A stretch of 11,264 nucleotides of DNA from Mobilicoccus sp032056465 (GTDB lineage Bacteria; Actinomycetota; Actinomycetes; Actinomycetales; Dermatophilaceae). Made by a program: the position numbers and the translations under genes. Location: assembly GCF_032056465.1 (NCBI RefSeq), contig NZ_DAMBCL010000099.1, one strand, 5' to 3'. Positions within the stretch are counted from its first letter, which is position 1, and every line of letters begins with the position of its first letter. Below the pieces are notes generated by a model. It saw nothing but the letters and a program-made list of their open reading frames with translations. It had not been told where the DNA came from and searched no databases. Below, piece after piece: positions 6,940 through 11,264 of the stretch.

Positions 6940-8408
6940 CCCAGCATCGCCTCCAACTCGGCGACTCCCTGCTCGATGTCGGCGTTGAGCTGCTTGATGT
7001 CGGCGATGATGTCGGCGGGCGAGCGGTGTTCGACCTCGTCGTACTCGATCTCCTTGTACCGGTTCAGCGACAGGTCGTAGCCCTGCTCGGCGATCTCGGC
7101 CTTCGGCACACAGAACGACTGGTCGGTGCGGGCGCGGTCCTTCTCGGTGCCGTTCCGTTCGGCCCAGCGGGAGCGGACGTCGGCGAGGTCGTTCGCCTCG
7201 ACGGGGTTGCGCTTGTCGTCGAGGGAGAAGCCGTCGGCGCGCACGTCGTAGAACCACACGTCGTCGGTGCCGCCCGAATCCGTCTTCGTGAACAGCAGGA
7301 TCGCGGTCGACACCCCGGCGTACGGCCGGAAAACCCCCGATGGCAGCTTGATGACCGCGTCGAGCTTCTGCTCCTCCACGAGCTTCTTGCGCAGGTCCTT
7401 GTGCGCCTTGGACGACCCGAACAGCACGCCGTCCGGCACGATGACCGCCGCGCGACCACCCGGCTCCAGCAGGCGCAGGAACAGGGCGAGGAACAACAGC
7501 TCCGTCTTCTTCGTCTTGACGACGCGCAGCAGGTCGCTGGACGTGGCGTTGTGGTCGAGCGACCCCGCGAACGGCGGGTTGGCCAGCACGAGGGTGTAGC
7601 GGCTCTCCTCGCCGGCCGCGCCCTCGGAGAGGGAGTCGCGGTAGGCGATCTCCGGGTTCTCCACGCCGTGCAGCAGCATGTTCATGCTGCCGATCCGCAG
7701 CATCGTGGAGTCGAAGTCGAACCCGCTGAACATCGAGGAGTGAAACGCCATGCGGTCGCTGGCATCGGTGAACAACTCCGCGTGGTGCTCCCGCAGGTAC
7801 TCCGACGCCACGACGAGGAACCCCGCCGTGCCACACGCCGGGTCGACGATCCGATCCGCCGGCTTCGGCGCCATGAGATCGACCATGAGCGAGATGATGT
7901 GCCGCGGCGTGCGGAACTGCCCGTTCTGCCCCGACGTTGCGAGCTTGCTCAACATGTACTCGTAGAGGTCGCCGTTGGTGTCGCGCCGCTCCATCGGCAC
8001 GTCGTCGAGCATGTCGACGACCTTCGTCAGCAGATCCGCCTTGGGGATCGTGAACCGCGCGTCCTTCATGTGGTGCGTGAACGTCGAGTCGTCCCCGCCG
8101 ATCTGCGCCCCCAACCGCTGCAGGTAGGGGAACACCTCGTCCCGCATCCGCGCGTACATCTGATCCGGCGACAGGTTCTTCAACCGGCCCCACCGCAGCT
8201 CCTGTTGATCGGGCAGAAACATCGGGTTCTCGATGACCCCACCGGTGAACCGCGCCTTGCTCTCCGCGTTCGTCTGGATGTCGTCCAGCCGCCGTAGGAA
8301 CAACAGGTACGTGATCTGCTCGATCACCTCGATCGGATTACTGATCCCCCCGGACCAGAACGCATCCCACACCCGATCGATCTTGCTACGCAGCTCACCC
8401 TTGATCAC
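6936..8408 (-). CDS. hsdM: Type I restriction-modification DNA methyltransferase subunit M (HsdM)
   Basis: Transfers a methyl group from S-adenosylmethionine to the N6 of adenine in the target chosen by HsdS, protecting host DNA; two copies join one HsdS. The 490-residue protein begins with the HsdM N-terminal helical domain (ISNPIEVIEQITYLLFLRRLD, about 22-42). It continues with GQFRTPRHI (163-171), the AdoMet-binding motif I DPACGTAGFL (189-198) and the catalytic motif IV NPPF (277-280). The C-terminal tail (SLNRYKEIEY and the following coiled coil) is that of the family. Length is normal and nothing is missing. The GTG at 8408 is chosen because MIKGELRSKIDRVWDAFW aligns with typical HsdM N-termini. 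No Shine-Dalgarno precedes it, but a -10-like hexamer does (8415-8420). It is the first gene of the coupled hsdMSR operon. Confidence 0.96.
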   Translation of the reverse strand: MIKGELRSKIDRVWDAFWSGGISNPIEVIEQITYLLFLRRLDDIQTNAESKARFTGGVIENPMFLPDQQELRWGRLKNLSPDQMYARMRDEVFPYLQRLGAQIGGDDSTFTHHMKDARFTIPKADLLTKVVDMLDDVPMERRDTNGDLYEYMLSKLATSGQNGQFRTPRHIISLMVDLMAPKPADRIVDPACGTAGFLVVASEYLREHHAELFTDASDRMAFHSSMFSGFDFDSTMLRIGSMNMLLHGVENPEIAYRDSLSEGAAGEESRYTLVLANPPFAGSLDHNATSSDLLRVVKTKKTELLFLALFLRLLEPGGRAAVIVPDGVLFGSSKAHKDLRKKLVEEQKLDAVIKLPSGVFRPYAGVSTAILLFTKTDSGGTDDVWFYDVRADGFSLDDKRNPVEANDLADVRSRWAERNGTEKDRARTDQSFCVPKAEIAEQGYDLSLNRYKEIEYDEVEHRSPADIIADIKQLNADIEQGVAELEAMLG

Positions 8409-8414
8409 CCGGCC

Positions 8415-8420
8415 AGGTTA
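8415..8420 (-). promoter_or_regulatory. Candidate -10 element for leaderless hsdM transcription
   Basis: On the minus strand TAACCT fits the actinobacterial -10 pattern TANNNT. Six bases (GGCCGG) separate it from the first base of the hsdM GTG, so the GTG would be position +1 of the transcript. No clear -35 is seen and no ribosome binding site exists. Leaderless GTG/ATG transcripts are common in actinobacteria, so the arrangement is plausible but inferred. Confidence 0.45.
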
Positions 8421-8674
8421 CGTGGGCTCGGGTGGAGGCGCGGGCGACGAGCATGAGCCACGGCCTCGGCGGACCCGATCAGTGGCGGGCACCACCTGGA
8501 GACGAGAACCCGCGTCGACCTCGCGGGCACTCTCCCCACCGACAGCCTGCTCACACGTGGCGCTGAAATGCGCTGGTCCTGAGATGACTGTCTGCGCGGC
8601 ACGCCGAGAGGGCCGACCTGTGCACCGGAGACCGAGAACTCGGGCCCTGACCCGGGATTTTCGGTCATGGGGGT

Positions 8675-9004
8675 GGTGTGCGCGGCCGGTGCCGGCGTCG
8701 GGGTGGCGACGGCCTCCTCGTCGGCGTCGGGACTGAGTCGCCGCACCGTGAGTGACGGCGCTCGGTGTTGTGGCGAGTGAGCGATGCGAATGCGTGCGGG
8801 CGGCCATCAGCCTCGTCGGCGGAGCAGCGGTCGTCACGCAGCACCTCGCGTGTTGGTGGCATTGAACGACTCCGCCATCGCGTTGTCGGTGCTCGTGCCC
8901 ACCGCCCCCATCGACTGCGTGACACCCAGGTCGGAATGGCCGGTGACGAACTCGACGCGACTCACCAGCGCGTCTCCCCGGTGACATACAAGGCCGACAA
9001 GCCC
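8675..9004 (-). pseudogene. Remnant of an IS3-type transposase C-terminus, frameshifted
   Basis: Read leftward, one frame (about 9004-8850) gives LGVTQSMGAVGTSTDNAMAE then SFNAT. This is the conserved segment around the catalytic Glu of IS3-family integrase cores. The frame then breaks. A second frame (about 8853-8735) continues with TREVLRDDRC and LTRHNTERRHSRCGD, matching the usual REVLRD...YNTRRRHS end of these proteins. The frame shifts again near SRCGD to LSPDADEEA (about 8737 leftward), the expected LSPxxYEEA tail. Two small deletions therefore explain the breaks. The N-terminal two thirds, including the two catalytic Asp residues, are missing or too degraded to see. It differs from the intact IS3 transposase at the left edge, so it is older debris. 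The ends are approximate. The remaining 8421-8674 stretch shows no gene. Confidence 0.75.
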
Positions 9005-9093
9005 CAATGGGTCTCTCTCACAGGTGGTCCGGCGTCCAGCAGGACGACCCAGCCTCCCGGCGGCGCGAGCAGTCGCCCACTTCTGCACTGATG

Positions 9094-9137
9094 CGACGAA
9101 ACTCCCGCCCGAGTAACCCCGGGCGGGAGTTTCGTCG
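9094..9137 (-). terminator. Perfect 18-bp hairpin downstream of tRNA-Leu
   Basis: Bases 9094-9111 and 9120-9137 are perfect reverse complements (CGACGAAACTCCCGCCCG on the plus strand) around an 8-base loop. The stem lies 33 bases past the encoded CCA of the leftward tRNA, the right place for its transcription terminator. There is no U-tract on either side, as is frequent for terminators of GC-rich actinobacteria. An alternative is an end of decayed mobile DNA, given the adjacent IS remnant. Confidence 0.55.
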
Positions 9138-9138
9138 T

Positions 9139-9166
9139 GATGGTCGGCACACTCTCGTCGACCATC
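9139..9166. repeat. Small inverted repeat at the tRNA 3' flank
   Basis: GATGGTCG (9139-9146) and CGACCATC (9159-9166) are perfect inverted copies separated by 12 bases. They lie between the tRNA 3' end and the strong hairpin. It may be a 3' processing or terminator structure, or a recombination site, but neither is proven. Confidence 0.4.
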
Positions 9167-9169
9167 CCA

Positions 9170-9256
9170 TGGTGCGCGAGGGGGGAGTTGAACCCCCACG
9201 CCCTTTCGGGCACACGGACCTGAACCGTGCGCGTCTGCCTATTCCGCCACTCGCGC
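9170..9256 (-). tRNA. tRNA-Leu(CAG)
   Basis: Decodes CUG leucine codons. On the minus strand the cloverleaf is complete. The acceptor stem is GCGCGAG/CTCGCGC with discriminator A and an encoded CCA (ending at 9170). The D-arm is GCGGAATAGGCAGACGCG. The anticodon stem CACGG/CCGTG encloses the 7-base loop TTCAGGT (anticodon CAG). The long variable arm GCCC-GAAA-GGGC is characteristic of class II tRNAs such as Leu. The T-arm is GGGGG-TTCAACT-CCCCC. The total is 87 bases including CCA. The restriction cluster and IS remnant lie on its 3' side, the side where integrative elements usually insert. Confidence 0.97.
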
Positions 9257-9266
9257 GCGCCGACCA

Positions 9267-9296
9267 ATCCTCCCAGACGCCGGCCCGAACTGCCAA
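9267..9296 (-). promoter_or_regulatory. Possible tRNA-Leu promoter
   Basis: TTGGCA (9296-9291) and GAGGAT (9272-9267) on the minus strand are 18 bases apart. Predicted transcription would start about 4 bases before the tRNA. The -35 is close to consensus; the -10 keeps only some consensus positions. Confidence 0.3.
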
Positions 9297-9356
9297 ACCC
9301 GTTCCTCTTCACCGCCCGAAACCCCCCACACCGTCCGGCGGCCCCGCCCGCCACAC

Positions 9357-9432
9357 CCGAGATGGCAGATAGGATGGCAGCTCGGGTACTGCTGGGGCAG
9401 TAGTGGCGGTGCCATCCCATCTGCCGTCTCGG
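9357..9432. repeat. Large nested inverted repeat
   Basis: Arms 9357-9379 and 9410-9432 match as inverted copies at 21 of 23 positions; core of the left arm GGCAGATAGGATGGCA. Inside the 30-base loop a second perfect hairpin, TACTGC-TGGG-GCAGTA (9387-9402), is roughly centred. The left arm also holds a direct repeat of GATGGCAG (9361-9368, 9373-9380). It lies between the leftward tRNA-Leu and the rightward SRPBCC gene. It could be a repetitive palindromic element, a small structured RNA, or a bidirectional insulator. No open reading frame uses it. Confidence 0.75.
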
Positions 9433-9474
9433 GGTCGCGGCGTCGCCCGAGGGGCTGGTGGGGCGGGGCGCTGC

Positions 9475-9480
9475 GACACT
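9475..9480 (+). promoter_or_regulatory. Possible leaderless -10 element for the SRPBCC gene
   Basis: GACACT keeps the two most important -10 positions (A at the second, T at the sixth). It lies 6 bases before the ATG at 9487, so the A of ATG would be +1. No ribosome binding site is seen. Weak, but the spacing equals that at hsdM. Confidence 0.25.
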
Positions 9481-9486
9481 GACCCC

Positions 9487-10026
9487 ATGGCCCGATTCAC
9501 GGTGCGTCTCGACACCCCCGTCCCGCCCGCCGAGGCGTGGCGGCGGGTGTGGAACCTCGACGCCCACACCCGGCTCATCCCCCTCACCACGCTGCGTGAG
9601 GACGGCACCGGAGGGACGTCGCTCCAGGCCGGGTCCCGATTCGTCGCGCGCACGGCCCTCGGCCCTCTCCACGTCGACGACGTCATGGAGGTGCGCCGGT
9701 TCGATGCACCGGGCGCCGATGAAGGCGGGCCCGCCGCAGGACGCCGAGGATCGAGCGACGGTGCGGGAGCCGCCGGGAGCAGCAGCACCGCGGGAGGCGA
9801 GGGGCGGGCCGTGGTCGTCAAGACCGGACGCCTGATCGGTGGCCAGATCGACGCGACCGTCTCGCCGCTCACCGGGAGTGGAGATGGGGAGGCGGGGTCA
9901 CGGCTCGAGTGGACCCAGGACCTCACCCTGCGCGGCGTGCCGGGCCTCGCGGATCCACTCGTCGCAGCGGTCGGCAGACTCGCCTACGGCACGGTGCTCC
10001 GGGCGCTGCTCCGCAGCGAGAACTGA
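9487..10026 (+). CDS. SRPBCC (START/Bet v 1-like) family protein
   Basis: A 179-residue protein resembling small polyketide-cyclase/START-like ligand-binding proteins; ligand and role unknown. The N-terminus (ARFTVRLDTPVPPAEAWRRV, residues 2-21, followed by WNLDAHTRLIPL) is the typical first strand and helix pair of the SRPBCC fold. FVARTALGPLHVDDVMEV (52-69) and GSRLEWTQDLTLRGVPGLAD (137-156) supply later strands. The C-terminal helix is AVGRLAYGTVLRALL (161-175). Residues about 76-107 form a Gly/Ala/Ser-rich low-complexity insertion. The ATG at 9487 is chosen over the in-frame one at 9403 because the fold begins there and the extension is Arg/Gly-rich and overlaps the nested repeat. The gene stands alone, facing away from tRNA-Leu, and looks chromosomal, not island-borne. 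Confidence 0.8.
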   Translation: MARFTVRLDTPVPPAEAWRRVWNLDAHTRLIPLTTLREDGTGGTSLQAGSRFVARTALGPLHVDDVMEVRRFDAPGADEGGPAAGRRGSSDGAGAAGSSSTAGGEGRAVVVKTGRLIGGQIDATVSPLTGSGDGEAGSRLEWTQDLTLRGVPGLADPLVAAVGRLAYGTVLRALLRSEN

Positions 10027-10631
10027 CCGGGGCGGTTTTCCCCCTGTGTCGGTGCCCCACCACGGGTCGACGGCTTCTGAGGTCGAGGCAGCGGTCGTAA
10101 GGATCGCGTCTGGCGTACGAAGTCACGCCGATGACCAGCTCGCACTCACACAGCCCGCGCCAAGACCGCCGACGGCACGCGGGTGAGGAGCACGGACCCG
10201 CTCACCCAGAACGAGGTGCCGGATGCGGCGGCGCGCGACGACTCCGCCACCAGGGACCCACACCCACCCCACATCAGTGCCGCACCCTCGGCGACGGATG
10301 ACATCATCTCGATGACATCACCCGCGAGGGGGGCCGGTCCGATGTCGTCCGGGGGGGCGCGTTCCGACGTCGTCCGCGGGGTCGGATCCCTCTGTGAGGA
10401 TGCAGGGGAGGATGCGGGCTCGTGGTCGTCGGGACGACGAGCGGGGTGCATCCTCGGCTGCGATCCCGGCCCGCACGACCGCTGATCCCTGATCCACCGT
10501 CCGGATTCTGTGCTTCGGCTCGGGGGTGAATTTTGCTGCTCGTGTGGAATTGGGCGTGGTGGATCTGCCGGTCTGTACCGGCTTTTCCACGTGAGGGTCT
10601 TTCGAGGGTTGGGCCGCGGGGCGGCGGGTGG
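10027..10631. other. Non-coding interval with short repeats
   Basis: No reading frame here has family-like sequence, a sensible start or a ribosome binding site. Visible structures are a direct repeat GATGACATCA (10297-10306 and 10311-10320), tandem 12-mers beginning GAGGATGC (10396-10407, 10408-10419; 10 of 12 identical), and a nested palindrome. In the palindrome GAGGATGCA (10396-10404) pairs with TGCATCCTC (10447-10455), and GCTCGT (10418-10423) with ACGAGC (10437-10442). The right terminus of the IS1380 element should lie somewhere in the last 150 bases or so, but I could not place it. Confidence 0.5.
10567..10586 (+). terminator. Rho-independent-like hairpin near the IS1380 end
   Basis: GCCGGT-CTGT-ACCGGC is a perfect 6-bp stem with a 4-base loop, followed on the plus strand by TTTT. 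It would stop rightward transcription before it enters the transposase gene antisense. It may belong to the insertion sequence itself. Confidence 0.5.
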
Positions 10632-11264
10632 TCAGGACACGGCGGGGACGGGTGGTCCGGTGGCGGTCTCCCAGAGCGAGGTCCACGCGGTCTGCCAGGG
10701 CCATTGGGCGGGTAGGTGCAGCACGAGGTGTCGGGCGCGGGAAGCGATCCGGGCAGGCACGGTGATCACGCGTCGGCGCAGGGTGGCCCAACGGGCGGCT
10801 GACATGGCGGCCGCGACGGCGGCGGTGCGGGCGATGTTGAACGCGGTGACCGCCAGCGCGGCCCAGGCCGCGTTCGCCGGGTAGGACCCTGAGGGCAGGT
10901 GGGCCAGGGGTCCGTCTTTGAGTTCGGCGATGACCTGCTCGACGATCGCGTGTTCCCGGTGACGCTGATCGGCCTCAATCGTGGACAGGGTCGAGTTCGT
11001 CACGAACGCGTGATAGCGCCACGCCGGAAGCAGTTCTCCTTGCTGAGAGCCGTCCGGTGTGGCCGGTTGCAGGCGTTTGACGCGGCGGACCACCAGGCGG
11101 CATTCCACGTGCTCAGGTTTGCGGCGGGAGGTGAACGCCACGTAAGGGACCTCGGCGACTTCGGCGTCGGAGATCCACCGCTGCTCGTCTTTGTCCCAGA
11201 CCGCGTGCGGGTATCTGATCGGGGTCCACGCGGACTCCTGGATGCTGGTGATGGCCCGGTTGAT
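10632..11264 (-). CDS. IS1380-family transposase, C-terminal part, runs off right edge
   Basis: Mobilises an IS1380-type insertion sequence. The frame is open from the right edge of the window to the TGA at 10632-10634, with about 210 residues visible and the 5' part missing. The GTG at 11141 is internal, since the upstream codons read IRYPHAVWDKDEQRWISDAE in family style. Diagnostic blocks are RYHAFVTNS, then HREHAIVEQVIAELKDGPLA, HLPSG, ANAAW and AFNIARTAAVA. The tail ends with LHLPAQWPWQTAWTSLW. The Glu in VEQVIAELKDG lies where the last catalytic residue of the DDE fold is expected in this family. No frameshift or stop is seen in the visible part. Confidence 0.9.
   Translation of the reverse strand: MNRAITSIQESAWTPIRYPHAVWDKDEQRWISDAEVAEVPYVAFTSRRKPEHVECRLVVRRVKRLQPATPDGSQQGELLPAWRYHAFVTNSTLSTIEADQRHREHAIVEQVIAELKDGPLAHLPSGSYPANAAWAALAVTAFNIARTAAVAAAMSAARWATLRRRVITVPARIASRARHLVLHLPAQWPWQTAWTSLWETATGPPVPAVS

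Noticed and set aside
6940..8193. Long N-terminal extension of the HsdS frame (would give a 796-residue protein)
   Set aside because: This part reads hsdM out of frame and has Arg/Gly/Ala-rich nonsense composition. Family similarity begins exactly at the ATG in the ATGA overlap.
7026..8297. Plus-strand open frame of 423 codons antisense to hsdM
   Set aside because: Shadow frame with Arg/Val/His-rich composition and no motif; hsdM on the other strand is unambiguous.
8405..8746. 113-codon minus-strand frame upstream of hsdM as a separate gene
   Set aside because: Its first 20-25 codons are the tail of the IS3 remnant; the rest resembles nothing and shows no gene-like start.
962..9172. CCATGG...TGGTCGACGA shared in inverted orientation between 962-981 and the tRNA 3' flank, considered as attachment sites
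   Set aside because: Attachment sites of an integrated element should be direct repeats. The match is short, gapped, and built around the GTCGAC palindrome, so chance is likely.
10146..10485. Open frames on both strands in the region before the IS1380 element
   Set aside because: About 100 codons each, low-complexity composition, no family resemblance, no ribosome binding site; typical chance frames at high GC.
1..11264. CRISPR array, retron or toxin-antitoxin module
   Set aside because: No regularly spaced repeats, reverse transcriptase motif or small paired genes were found.

Overview
The window looks like an accessory island from the chromosome of a high-GC actinobacterium. GC content is high throughout, start codons are mixed GTG/ATG, several start sites suit leaderless transcription, and the transposase families are ones common in actinobacteria. 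The species cannot be named from sequence alone.

Layout, left to right. (1) Positions 1-901 are the 3' part of an IS3-family insertion sequence, with a DDE transposase entering from beyond the left edge and a plausible right terminal repeat. (2) Positions 902-1195 are non-coding, with a repeat/hairpin cluster. (3) Positions 1196-8408, all on the minus strand, form a complete type I restriction-modification locus in the order hsdM-hsdS-hsdR. It is followed by a gene for an FRG-domain protein. hsdM/hsdS overlap as ATGA and hsdS/hsdR as TGATG, so the three are one translationally coupled operon. hsdM has a -10-like hexamer placed exactly for a leaderless GTG start. The FRG gene has its own near-consensus sigma-70 promoter and a good ribosome binding site, so it can be expressed separately. 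(4) About 8675-9004 is a decayed IS3-type transposase remnant with two frameshifts. (5) A strong 18-bp hairpin precedes tRNA-Leu(CAG), which is transcribed leftward with an encoded CCA. (6) A nested inverted repeat (23-nt arms around a second hairpin) separates the tRNA from a rightward SRPBCC-family gene, which looks like ordinary chromosomal content. (7) Positions 10027-10631 are non-coding with small repeats and a terminator-like hairpin, followed by the C-terminal part of an IS1380-family transposase running off the right edge.

How it works together: HsdM and HsdS form the N6-adenine methyltransferase that marks the host genome. HsdR adds the translocase and nuclease that cut unmodified invading DNA. 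The FRG protein's activity is unknown, but its position makes it a candidate accessory defence gene. The cluster lies on the 3' side of tRNA-Leu, among IS elements and IS debris, which suggests horizontal acquisition. No integrase gene or convincing attachment-site duplication is visible in the window.

The core restriction system is a known type. The least explained parts are the FRG gene with its own promoter, the HEPN-like N-terminus of HsdR, and the nested palindrome at 9357-9432.
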